NCBI GenBank assembly: GCA_963715485.1
Contig: OY970244.1
Location: 2,852,001-2,916,000, forward strand
From: SG8-30 sp963715485
GTDB taxonomy: Bacteria > Pseudomonadota > Gammaproteobacteria > Steroidobacterales > Steroidobacteraceae
Direction: 5' to 3'
Length of the DNA: 64,000 nt
Part shown: one piece after another, positions 1 to 8,485 of the stretch
Layout of the letters: each line of letters starts with the position of its first letter
How positions within the stretch are numbered: the stretch's first letter is position 1
The notes under the pieces: model-generated
What the model was told of the DNA's origin: nothing
Database searches by the model: none
Seen by the model: only the letters and a program-made list of their open reading frames with translations
Translations under genes and position numbers: made by a program

Positions 1-1420
1 ATTGGCATGCTCAAGCGACGCTGGCCGGACCTGCGGGTTCAGGCCTATATCCACATCGGCTTCGATATCATCGCCATTGCGTCACTGATGCTGGCCAGCG
101 GCGGAACGGACAGCGGCCTGGGCTTGCTGCTGGTGGTACCCGTCGGGGCGATCAGCCTGCTGGTCGCCAACCGCTCAGCCATCCTGATCGCGTCATTGGC
201 CGCGCTGGCCATCCTGGGGCAGCAAACGGCACTCGTGTTGCTGGACCTGGCCGAGTCCACCGCGTTTACCCAGACAGGGCTGCTTGGCGCCGTAATCTTC
301 ATCGTCGCGCTGGCCGCGGCGCCGCTCTCCAATCGCATTCGCGAAAGCGAGGCGCTGGTCCGGCAAAAGGATGTCGATCTCGCCAACCTGGCACAGTTGT
401 CCCAGTACGTGGTAGAGCGTCTGCGGGAGAGCATCGTCGTGGTGGACGAACAGGACCGGATCCGGCTGATAAACGAGTCCGCGCGGCAGATCCTGAACCC
501 AGGGAATGGCGCGGCCGGCGCGCTGCTTGGGGAGGTGTCGCCGCGGCTGCTCTACCTGCTCGAGACCTGGCGACAGAACCCGCGCACCGATGAGGAAACG
601 GCCGGCACGCTGGTTGCCGCCGATGGTTCCCGCGAGGTCAGGCCACATTTCGCTCAACTGGGAAATCGATGGCCCTGCCCTGTCATCGTCTTCCTCGAGG
701 ACCTTAGCGCCCAGTCGGCGCGCGTACAGCAGAACAAGCTGGCCGCCCTGGGCAGATTGTCGGCCAGCATTGCCCATGAGATCCGCAATCCTGTCGGCGC
801 CATGAGCCACGCGGCGCAGCTGCTGAGCGAATCCGCTGGCCTGTCCGGTCCGGACCAGCGACTGGCAGAGATCATCCAGGGTAACGCGGCACGCGTCAGC
901 GCCATCATCCAGAATGTCATGCAGCTGTCGCGGCGCGAGGAAATCCAGGCTGAACGGATGCCGCTGGCGGAATGGCTGGAGGAATTCGCGGCCGAATATC
1001 GCACGCACACGCGAGCTGCCACCCGAGCGCTTACCCGTCGAGCACCCCGCGGAGGAGATCGAAGTCCGGGTCGATCCCTCGCATCTGCACCAGATCCTGT
1101 GGAACCTGGTCGAGAATGCAACCAAGTATGGTGTGACGGAAACCGATTCCAGGATCGAGTTGCGCAGTGGTCGCCTGCCCGGCAGCGCGCGACCCTACCT
1201 GGAAGTGGCCGATCGAGGACCCGGGATCGATTCGGCCGCCGCAGAACGGATCTTCGAGCCATTCTTCACCTCGGAGTCCGGCGGCACCGGGCTCGGCCTG
1301 TTCATCTCGCGGGAGCTCGCACAAAGCAATGGCGCCCTGCTCGTATACGAGCCGCGTGCCGGGGGTGGTAGCATTTTCCGGCTGGTGTTCGCCGACCCCC
1401 AGCGCTGGGAGACCGGCTGA
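1..1420 (+). pseudogene. pilS: PilS sensor histidine kinase, 5' truncated by window edge and frameshifted
   Basis: Membrane sensor kinase of the PilS-PilR two-component system that controls pilin transcription. The reading frame is already open at base 1, so the true start and the first membrane helices lie outside the window. Hydrophobic helices are followed by a PAS-like segment (VERLRESIVVVDEQDRIRLI) and a dimerisation/H-box helix, SASIAHEIRNPVGAMSHAAQ, whose His is the phosphoacceptor. Near 1003-1012 the frame shifts by one base (one apparent extra base). The second frame carries the N box (ENATKYG), G1 box (DRGPGID), F box (FEPFFTSE) and G2 box (GGTGLGL). All motifs survive on both sides of the break, so this is either a sequencing error or a very recent mutation. 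It lies 14 bases upstream of pilR. Confidence 0.85.
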
Positions 1421-1434
1421 TCCATGAGCCCGAC

Positions 1435-2770
1435 ATGAGCCAACCGACCGTCCTGATCATCGACGACGAACCCGACCTGTGCGAATTGCTCGGCATCACC
1501 CTGGCACGCATGGACGTCAAGTCCGAGGCGGTGCATGACCTGACTGCCGCCAGGAGGGTCCTGCAGCAGCGACACTACGACCTCTGCCTGACTGACATGC
1601 GGTTGCCGGACGGAGACGGCCTTGAACTGGTCGAGTGGATGCAGCTGAACGCGGCCGAGACGCCGGTAGCGGTCATCACTGCGCACGGCAACGTCGAGGC
1701 AGCGGTCAAGGCGCTCAAGCTTGGCGCATTTGACTTTGTCTCCAAGCCGCTCGACATCGGCGACCTGCGCAAGCTGGTCGGCCAGGCGCTGAAACTGGCT
1801 GAGGGCCGCGACCTTGCGCTGCGGGCCGGCACGACCCGACTGCTCGGTCAATCGGAGACGATGCAGCGGCTGCGCGAGATGATCGGTCGAGTTGCCCGCA
1901 GCCAGGCGCCGGTGCACATTTCCGGCGAGTCCGGGACCGGCAAGGAACTGGTCGCACGACTGATCCACGACAGCGGCTCCCGCCGGGATGCGGCGTTCGT
2001 GCCGGTCAACTGCGGCGCCATCCCCACCGAGCTGATGGAAAGCGAACTTTTCGGCCACAAGAAAGGCAGTTTTACCGGGGCCGTGGCTGACAAGCCCGGG
2101 CTGGTCCAGGCAGCCGAGGGCGGGACCCTGTTCCTTGACGAGGTCGCAGACCTGCCGCTTGCCCATGCAGGTGAAACTGCTCCGGCTGATCCAGGAAAAG
2201 ACCGTCAGGCCGGTGGGTGAACAACGAGAGACACCGGTCGACGTAAGGATCCTGTCGGCAACCCACAAGGACCTGGGCGAGATGGTGGCGGGCGGCAAGT
2301 TTCGGGAAGACCTGTACTACCGGCTGAACGTCATCGAACTGCAGGTCCCTGCCTTACGTTTCCGGCTCTCGGATGTTCCAGAGATCGCGGGCATGCTGCT
2401 TGCTCGCCTTGGCGAAAGGGCCGGGACCGACAGTCCCACCCTATCGCCTGAGGCCCTGCAAAAGCTCGAACATTACAGCTACCCGGGGAACGTGCGTGAA
2501 CTGGAAAATATCCTCGAGCGCGCCATGACCCTGTACAGCGGCAAGGAAATACAGGCCGACGATGTGCAACTCCGCGCTGCAGCACCGAATCGGGGAACGG
2601 AACCAGAAGAAGGTGACGCGGACCTTGAAGAGCATCTGGAGGACGTTGAAAGGGAAGCCATCGTCCGCGCGCTGGAGGAAAACCGCTACAACAAGACGGC
2701 GACGGCCAGGCAGCTGGGCATCACCTTCCGGGCGCTGCGTTACCGGATCAAGAAACTTGGAATCGAGTGA
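1435..2770 (+). pseudogene. pilR: PilR sigma-54 dependent response regulator, frameshifted in the AAA+ domain
   Basis: NtrC-family activator that should work with RpoN to switch on pilA. The receiver domain comes first (IIDDEPDLCELL; phosphoacceptor Asp in LTDMRLPDGDG). The AAA+ domain follows, with Walker A GESGTGKE, the GAFTGA-type loop as GSFTGA, and Walker B GGTLFLDEV. A Fis-type helix-turn-helix closes the protein (TATARQLGITFRALRYRIKK). The frame breaks right after LDEVADLPL. Removing one C from the CCC at 2162-2164 restores the family-typical reading LPLAMQVKLLR. Without that correction the protein stops at 2220 and loses sensor II and the DNA-binding domain. The domain order and the sigma-54 promoter before pilA make the identity firm. 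Confidence 0.88.
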
Positions 2771-2779
2771 TTGCGAACA

Positions 2780-2816
2780 GTGACTGGCCACGTCACAAAG
2801 TGACGTCCTGCGTCAC
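2780..2816 (+). promoter_or_regulatory. Tandem dyad upstream of pilA, candidate PilR binding region
   Basis: Four copies of the half-site GTGAC/GTCAC lie at 2780, 2792, 2800 and 2812. They form two identical dyads, GTGAC-N7-GTCAC, separated by AAA and repeating with a 20-bp period, about two helical turns. The region is roughly 110-150 bases upstream of the expected pilA transcription start, where an NtrC-type activator would bind. An AT-rich stretch (about 2852-2886) that could bend lies between it and the promoter. Assignment to PilR is inferred from position. Confidence 0.55.
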
Positions 2817-2902
2817 CCTGCGGGAACCGCGGCCGAGACGGGCCTTGGCGATACCATAATAATTACTAATAAAAACAATCAACTAAGTCTTCTCTCGGAA
2901 CT

Positions 2903-2918
2903 TGGCACGAGCCTTGCT
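2903..2918 (+). promoter_or_regulatory. Sigma-54 (-24/-12) promoter of pilA
   Basis: The sequence TGGCACGAGCCTTGCT matches the RpoN consensus: TGGCAC, then TTGCT, with GG at 2904-2905 and GC at 2916-2917 separated by exactly ten bases. It lies about 60 bases before the pilA start codon and directly after pilSR, as in other PilR/RpoN-controlled pilin genes. RpoN itself is encoded at 50429-51865. Confidence 0.88.
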
Positions 2919-2976
2919 TTATCTCCTGCGACGGCGCATGTGCCGCCACTTACTGGTTCCCAAGGAGAGGACTCTC

Positions 2977-3486
2977 ATGAAGAAGATTCAAAAGGGCTTT
3001 ACGCTCATCGAGCTGATGATCGTCATCGCCATCATCGGCATCCTGGCGGCCATCGCCATTCCCGCATATCAGGACTACGTGATCCGGTCCCAGGTGACGG
3101 AAGGCCTGAACCTGGCCGGCGACCTCAAGGCAGCGATTGCCGAGACCTATGCACAGCGTCGGCGCGTTCGATCTCATCGACACCGGCTCTCTGGGCATTG
3201 AATCCACCTACAAGACCGGCAAGTACGTTACCGGCATCGCAGTTGCAGAAGGCGTGATTACCAGGTGACCTACGGTGGGCAGGCGAACGCAAAGATCAGC
3301 ACGGCTACCTGACGCTGCGTCCCGCATCCAACCAGAACGACGACGTCGTCTGGTTCTGCGGCTATGCGACCTCGACTACGCCGGTGGACATCATCGGCAC
3401 TCTGACCAGTACCGTCCGCTGATCTCGACGACACGACCGGAACGACCGTCGCCGAAAAGTATCTGCCCGCTTCGTGCCGCGGTTGA
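2977..3486 (+). pseudogene. pilA: Type IV major pilin PilA, with four frameshifts
   Basis: Type IVa prepilin. The start ATG at 2977 follows a good ribosome site (AAGGAGAGG, from about 2961). It gives a short basic leader, the PilD cleavage site G|FTLIELMIV with Phe+1 and Glu+5, and the hydrophobic assembly helix ending IPAYQDYVIRSQVTEG. The frame is then lost four times: about 3153 (extra base), about 3255 (missing base), about 3309 (missing base) and about 3420 (extra base). Joining the frames gives a complete pilin with VGAFDLIDTGSLGIE, DYQVTYGGQANAKIST, the first disulfide Cys in VVWFCGYA and the second in YLPASCR, then a stop at 3484. Conservation of every segment argues against long decay. 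As written, the longest product stops at 3201. Confidence 0.85.
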
Positions 3487-3537
3487 TCTGACGCCGTCCG
3501 GCATCAGCACTCAACCAGGCTGATGACACTTGATGGA

Positions 3538-3570
3538 AGAGGCCCCTCCCTCGGGAGGGGCCTCTTTTTC
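3538..3570 (+). terminator. Rho-independent terminator of pilA
   Basis: A near-perfect inverted repeat (AGAGGCCCCTCC / GGAGGGGCCTCT, 12 bp, 4-base loop, 3538-3565) is followed directly by a T run. It lies about 50 bases after the pilA stop, so it ends the pilin transcript before pilB. Confidence 0.88.
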
Positions 3571-3662
3571 TCTGGGGCCCCATCAGCACCCAAGCTTGAC
3601 TCTGTGACGCCCGTCATCGGCGGCGGTCGGTCGATCTGCAACGATTACCTCTCATTTAACAA

Positions 3663-3690
3663 TTGCTCGCTAGCGCTCGTTCGGTACACT
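3663..3690 (+). promoter_or_regulatory. Probable sigma-70 promoter for pilB(CD)
   Basis: TTGCTC (3663-3668) and TACACT (3685-3690) are separated by 16 bases and lie about 40 bases before the pilB start. The strong terminator upstream means that pilB needs its own promoter. The match to consensus is moderate. Confidence 0.45.
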
Positions 3691-3731
3691 ATCGGAGATT
3701 ATGTGAGCAAGGGTCGGGCCGGTAACCAGCA

Positions 3732-5477
3732 ATGAACGACAGCGCTGCAATGTCCGCGGGCGGCGCCGCCAAGATGGCCTTGGGCGGCCTGCCTCAGCGC
3801 CTGGTCCAGGACGGGCTGCTGGACGAAGTCGCCATGCTCGACGCGATGGCGTCTGCTCGCGAGCGCAAGGTTCATTTCGTGTCCTGGCTGGTATCCCAGA
3901 ATCTCGCTTCGGCCCGCGACATCGCCATTGCTGCAGCCCAGGAGTTCGGCGTTCCCCTGCTCGACCTTGATTCGGTCAACGTCGACCTGGACGCGATCCG
4001 CCTGGTCAACGACAAGCTGCTGTCCAAGCACCGGATTTTGCCGCTGGTCAAGCGTGGCAAGCGGCTGCATGTCGCGGTCTCCGACCCGACCAACCTTCAT
4101 GCCATCGACGAGATCAAGTTCCAGACGGGCCTGTCAATCGAGGCCGTGGTCGTCGAGGAAGACAAGCTGCAGAAGGCCGTGCAGAAGGCCATCGAGCAGG
4201 TCGACGTGTCGATGCCGTCCCTGGGTGACGACGACTTCGATCTCGAGAACCTCGATATTACGGTGGATGAGGAAGCCGCCGGCGAAGCGATCGGGCGGGA
4301 CGACGTCGAGGATGCTCCCATCGTCCGCTTCGTCAACAAGATCATGCTGGACGCCATCCGCAAGGGCGCATCGGACATCCACTTCGAACCCTACGAAAGA
4401 TATTACCGGATCCGCACGCGGCTGGATGGCGTGCTGAAAGAGGTCGCGCAGCCACCTGTCCAGCTGGCACAGAAACTGGCAGCCCGGCTGAAGGTCATGT
4501 CACGGCTCGACATCGCCGAGCGACGCGTCCCGCAGGACGGCCGCATCAAGATGCGGTTGTCCAAGAACCGCTCGATCGACTTCCGCGTCAGTTCCTGCCC
4601 GACGCTGTTCGGCGAGAAGATCGTGCTGCGTATCCTGGATTCCAGCACCGCCATGATGGGCATCGACGCACTCGGCTACGAGCCCTTCCAGAAAGAGCTG
4701 TACCTCAAGACCCTTGCCAGGCCCCAGGGCATGATCCTGGTCACGGGTCCGACGGGCAGCGGCAAGACAGTTTCGCTTTATACCGGCCTTGGCATCCTGA
4801 ACCTCGAGAATACCAATATCTCGACCGCGGAGGACCCCGCCGAGATTGTCCTGCCCGGCGTCAACCAGGTGAATGTCAATCCGAAGGTGGGCCTGACCTT
4901 CGCGTCGGCGCTGCGAGCCTTCCTGCGCCAGGATCCGGACGTGATCATGGTCGGCGAGGTCCGCGACCTGGAGACGGCCGAAATCGCGATCAAGGCGGCC
5001 CAGACGGGCCACTTGGTGCTGTCGACGCTACATACCAACGACGCACCGCAGACGCTCACTCGCCTCATCGACATGGGCGTCAAGCCCTACTCGATCGCGA
5101 CGTCGGTCAGCCTGATCATTGCCCAGCGCCTGGCGCGGCGGCTGTGCAGCAACTGCAAGGAGCCGGTGGACCTCCCGGCCGAGGCGCTCGTCAAGGAGGG
5201 CTTCACGGAGGATGAGGTCAAGTCCTCTGAGTTTCGCGTTTTCCGTCCAGTCGGCTGCAGCCAGTGCACGGACGGCTACAAGGGCCGTGTCGGCATCTAC
5301 GAGGTACTGCCCGTCACCGAGGCGATCGGAAGGATTATCCTGGCTGGCGGCAGCGCGCCGGATATCCGGGACGAGGCCGACCGTGAGGGCGTCTGGGACC
5401 TCCGTAAGGCCGGACTGAAGAAGGTCCGGGACGGGGTCACCAGCCTCGAAGAAGTCAACCGCGTCACAGTTGACTGA
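3732..5477 (+). CDS. pilB: Type IV pilus assembly ATPase PilB
   Basis: Cytoplasmic hexameric GspE/PilB-family motor that powers pilus extension. The 581 residues match the family length. They show an N-terminal MshEN-type domain (about 20-160), the Asp box (FRQ DPDVIMVGEVRD region, 400-412), Walker A GPTGSGKT at 339-346, Walker B within DVIMVGE at 403-409, the His box (TGHLVLSTLHTNDA, 425-438) and a C-terminal zinc-binding tetracysteine (Cys472, 475, 509, 512). The frame is intact, unlike its neighbours pilA and pilC. pilC starts 49 bases downstream. Confidence 0.96.
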   Translation: MNDSAAMSAGGAAKMALGGLPQRLVQDGLLDEVAMLDAMASARERKVHFVSWLVSQNLASARDIAIAAAQEFGVPLLDLDSVNVDLDAIRLVNDKLLSKHRILPLVKRGKRLHVAVSDPTNLHAIDEIKFQTGLSIEAVVVEEDKLQKAVQKAIEQVDVSMPSLGDDDFDLENLDITVDEEAAGEAIGRDDVEDAPIVRFVNKIMLDAIRKGASDIHFEPYERYYRIRTRLDGVLKEVAQPPVQLAQKLAARLKVMSRLDIAERRVPQDGRIKMRLSKNRSIDFRVSSCPTLFGEKIVLRILDSSTAMMGIDALGYEPFQKELYLKTLARPQGMILVTGPTGSGKTVSLYTGLGILNLENTNISTAEDPAEIVLPGVNQVNVNPKVGLTFASALRAFLRQDPDVIMVGEVRDLETAEIAIKAAQTGHLVLSTLHTNDAPQTLTRLIDMGVKPYSIATSVSLIIAQRLARRLCSNCKEPVDLPAEALVKEGFTEDEVKSSEFRVFRPVGCSQCTDGYKGRVGIYEVLPVTEAIGRIILAGGSAPDIRDEADREGVWDLRKAGLKKVRDGVTSLEEVNRVTVD

Positions 5478-5526
5478 GTCCGGAACGGGTTAGTATTGGG
5501 TCGTTTCACTTAAGCAGGGCGGGCAC

Positions 5527-6749
5527 ATGGCGCAGGCCGCAGCACTAGCCAAGAAAGAGTTCCCCTGGACCTGGGAAGGCACGGACCGCAAGGGCAACCG
5601 CCTGAAGGGCCGGTCGCTGGCGGTCAATGAGAACGAGGTCCGGGCCGACCTGCGGCGCCAGGGCGTCATCCCGGTCAGGATTCGCAAGGAGCGAAGGCTC
5701 TTTGGCGGTGGCGGGAAGATCACGCCGCTTGACATCGCGGTCTTCAGCCGCCAGCTCGCCACCATGCTCACGGCAGGCATTCCGCTGGTTCAGGCCTTCG
5801 AGATCGTTGGCGTCGGGCACGACAAGCCGGCGATGCAGAAGCTGATCCTTGACATCAAGGTCGATATCGAGTCGGGTACGGCCTTGCATGAGGCGCTCAG
5901 GAAACATCCACTGTACTTCGACGACTTGTACGTAAATCTCGTCGAGGCGGGTGAACAGGCCGGCGCACTCGAAAGCCTGCTGGACAAGGTCGCGACCTAC
6001 AAGGAAAAGACCGAGGCCCTCAAGAAGAAGATCAAGAAGGCGCTTTTCTATCCTGCGGCCGTGCTGGCCGTGGCCGTGATCGTGACCTTGATCCTGCTGA
6101 TATTCGTGATTCCCCAGTTTGAGGCGCTGTTCAAGGGCTTCGGCGCCGACCTGCCCGCGTTTACGCGGATGGTCATCGACATGTCCCGCTTGTACAGGAC
6201 CAGGGATGGTGGATGGCAATCATCACCGGCGGCATCTTCTTTGCGATTGGCTACTTCCACAAACGCTCCCGGCCGATGCGGCATTTCGTCGACCGGATGC
6301 TGCTCAAGATCCCAGTTCTCGGCCCCATCCTCGTGAAGGCTGCGATCGCGCGATTCGCGCGCACGCTTTCCACGATGTTCGCGGCGGGCGTGCCGCTGGT
6401 CGAGGCCATGGAATCGGTGGCCGGTGCCACTGGCAACATCGTCTACGAGCAGGCGACGCTTCGCATGAAGGACGAGGTGGCAACCGGCCTGCGCCTGCAG
6501 CGGGCCATGGAGAACACCGGCCTGTTCCCCAACATGGTGGTCCAGATGATCGCCGTGGGCGAGGAGTCCGGCTCGCTCGATGAGATGTCCGCCAAGGTCG
6601 CCGACTTCTACGAACTCGAGGTCGACTCCGCGGTGGATGCGCTGTCCAGCCTGCTGGAGCCGTTGATCATGGTGATCCTGGGTGTGCTGGTCGGCGGCCT
6701 GGTCATTGCCATGTACCTGCCGATCTTCAAGCTCGGCGCCGTCATCTGA
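5527..6749 (+). pseudogene. pilC: Type IV pilus inner-membrane platform protein PilC, frameshifted
   Basis: GspF/PilC-family polytopic platform protein that works with the PilB motor. The first frame (5527 to about 6197) has the cytoplasmic N-terminal domain with FSRQLATMLTAGIPLVQAFE, then the first membrane helix (AVLAVAVIVTLILLIFVIPQ). One base is missing near 6196-6198. The reading then continues as DQGWWMAIITGGIFFAIGYF, followed by the second GspF repeat (RFARTLSTMFAAGVPLVEAM) and a C-terminal membrane helix ending at 6749. With the base restored the product is about 407 residues, the normal PilC length. As written, translation ends at 6336 and the second repeat is lost. Confidence 0.88.
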
Positions 6750-6776
6750 CGACGCGGCCCTGGTACTAGTGATGCC

Positions 6777-6803
6777 GAAACGCCGCGCTCGTCGCGGCGT
6801 TTC
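6777..6803 (+). other. Intercistronic hairpin between pilC and pilD
   Basis: Perfect 11-bp inverted repeat GAAACGCCGCG / CGCGGCGTTTC with a 5-base loop, ending just before the pilD ribosome site (TGGAGGGAG). There is no T run, so it looks more like an mRNA-processing, stability or attenuation element than a classical terminator. Confidence 0.6.
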
Positions 6804-6824
6804 GCTGGAGGGAGCTGATTCATC

Positions 6825-7718
6825 GTGGACATCGTGAACCTGCTGCAGGCGAGCAACGCAGCCTTCGCGGGTATCGTTTTCGTCCTGAGCCTGCTCATCG
6901 GCAGCTTCCTTAACGTGGTCATCTACCGCCTGCCGCTCATACTGGACCAGCAGTGGCGCAGCCAATGCGCTGAACTCACCGGACAGACCGGGGCCGCGGC
7001 CGAGTCGACCCTGACCCTGTCTTCGCCCCGTTCCCATTGCCCGGTCTGCAAGGCGACGGTCCGTGCCGTGCACAATATTCCGCTCATCAGCTGGCTGGCG
7101 CTGCGCGGCCGCTGCGCGAGCTGCGGGGCCAGCATCCCGGCCCGGTATCCGCTGATCGAGCTGGCCACGGCACTCCTGAGCGCCGCGGTAGCCTGGCACT
7201 TCGGCTTCGGCTTCGAGGCCGGCTGTGCAATGCTGGTCACGTGGTTCCTGATCCCGCTGACCGGGATCGACGTCGATCATCAGCTGCTGCCGGATAGTAT
7301 GACCCTGCCACTCATGTGGCTCGGCCTGCTGGCGAGCCTCTGGCACGACCCGGCCTCCGGCAGCGCCCTGCCCGTTTCGCCCCGGGACGCCATCATGGGT
7401 GCCGCCGCCGGCTACCTGTTCCTGTTGGGTATCTTTCACGCCTTCAAGCTGCTGACCGGCAAGGAAGGCATGGGCTTCGGCGACTTCAAGCTGTTCGCGG
7501 CGCTGGGTGCCTGGCTTGGCTGGCAGATGCTGCCGCTGATCCTGCTGCTGTCCGCCGCGGTCGGCGCTGCCGTGGGGATCGCCTTGATCGTCTTTCGCAA
7601 GCAGGGCCGCGAAGTCCCGATTCCCTACGGCCCCTATCTCGCTGGCGCCGGCTGGATCGCGATGATGTGGGGACCGCAGATCGTCGGCGGCTACCTGTCG
7701 CTGTCCGGTTTGCGCTGA
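6825..7718 (+). CDS. pilD: Type IV prepilin leader peptidase / N-methyltransferase PilD
   Basis: Inner-membrane aspartyl protease that cleaves prepilins at G|F and methylates the new N-terminus. The 297-residue frame shows the two CxxC pairs of bifunctional enzymes (Cys72/75 and Cys97/100) and the catalytic aspartates Asp149 (GIDVDHQLLPD) and Asp220 (GMGFGDFKL). About seven hydrophobic helices are present. The start is GTG at 6825, with GGAGGGAG just upstream. The gene is intact although its presumed substrate pilA is broken in this sequence. coaE begins 7 bases after the stop. Confidence 0.95.
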   Translation: MDIVNLLQASNAAFAGIVFVLSLLIGSFLNVVIYRLPLILDQQWRSQCAELTGQTGAAAESTLTLSSPRSHCPVCKATVRAVHNIPLISWLALRGRCASCGASIPARYPLIELATALLSAAVAWHFGFGFEAGCAMLVTWFLIPLTGIDVDHQLLPDSMTLPLMWLGLLASLWHDPASGSALPVSPRDAIMGAAAGYLFLLGIFHAFKLLTGKEGMGFGDFKLFAALGAWLGWQMLPLILLLSAAVGAAVGIALIVFRKQGREVPIPYGPYLAGAGWIAMMWGPQIVGGYLSLSGLR

Positions 7719-7725
7719 GCGAGCC

Positions 7726-8337
7726 GTGGCAACGCCGCTCAGAGTCGGGCTGACCGGGGGCATTGCCAGTGGCAAGTCCACCATCGCCGAGCTGTTCGCG
7801 GCCCGTGGTGTTCCGGTGCTCGACACCGACCGGATCGCGCGCGAGGTCGTCGAGCCGGGCCGAGCCACCCTGCGGGCCGTAATCGCGGAATTCGGCCCCG
7901 AAATCCGGGGCGCTGACGGCCGCCTCGACCGCCGGGCGCTGCGCCGCCTGATCTTCGCCGAGCCCGCCGCCCGCAGGAAGCTGGAGGCGATTCTGCACCC
8001 GGCCATTCGTGCCGAGCTGGCCCGACAGTCGGCCCTAGCGGGCGGTCCTTACCAGATCCTGGTCATTCCGCTGCTGGTCGAGTCCGGCCGGATCGATTCG
8101 GTCGACCGGATCCTGGCCGTCGACTGCCCCGTAGAGGACCAGCTGGCGCGGCTGCAGGCACGCGATGGCGAGACCGCCGAGTCGGCCCACGCCATGATCG
8201 CCGCGCAGGCTTCCCGCGATGCGCGCCTGGCGGCCGCCGACGACGTGATCCTGAACGCGGGAACGATGTCGGACCTGTCAGCGCAGGTCGACTTGCTCGA
8301 CGCCCGATACCGGGTCCTGGCAGATTCCAATGCCTGA
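7726..8337 (+). CDS. coaE: Dephospho-CoA kinase
   Basis: Catalyses the last step of coenzyme A synthesis, phosphorylation of the 3'-hydroxyl of dephospho-CoA by ATP. It has 203 residues with the P-loop GGIASGKS at 11-18, the DTDRIAREVVEPG substrate segment and a CoaE-typical HPAIRAE helix. The start is GTG at 7726, seven bases after pilD, so the two are probably cotranscribed. pilD-coaE-zapD-yacG is a common gammaproteobacterial order. Confidence 0.95.
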   Translation: MATPLRVGLTGGIASGKSTIAELFAARGVPVLDTDRIAREVVEPGRATLRAVIAEFGPEIRGADGRLDRRALRRLIFAEPAARRKLEAILHPAIRAELARQSALAGGPYQILVIPLLVESGRIDSVDRILAVDCPVEDQLARLQARDGETAESAHAMIAAQASRDARLAAADDVILNAGTMSDLSAQVDLLDARYRVLADSNA

Positions 8338-8485
8338 CTTCAGCCGGGGGCGACCGTGCCGACAGGACCCACCGTCCCTATCGGGTGCCAAACCAGGTCA
8401 CGTGCCCTGCGAAAATCCCTCAGTCGGACTATCCGCCCACCCTGGAGAGGTTTACGGACCCGGACCCCTGCCGCAGAATAGCCGG

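Noticed and set aside
2877..2889. IHF consensus site upstream of pilA
   Set aside because: Only the AATCAA half matches; the TTR half at the right spacing is absent, so I did not annotate it as a site.
6048..8006. 652-residue minus-strand open frame rich in Arg, Gln and Ala
   Set aside because: Antisense to pilC, pilD and coaE; composition is typical of shadow frames in GC-rich DNA.
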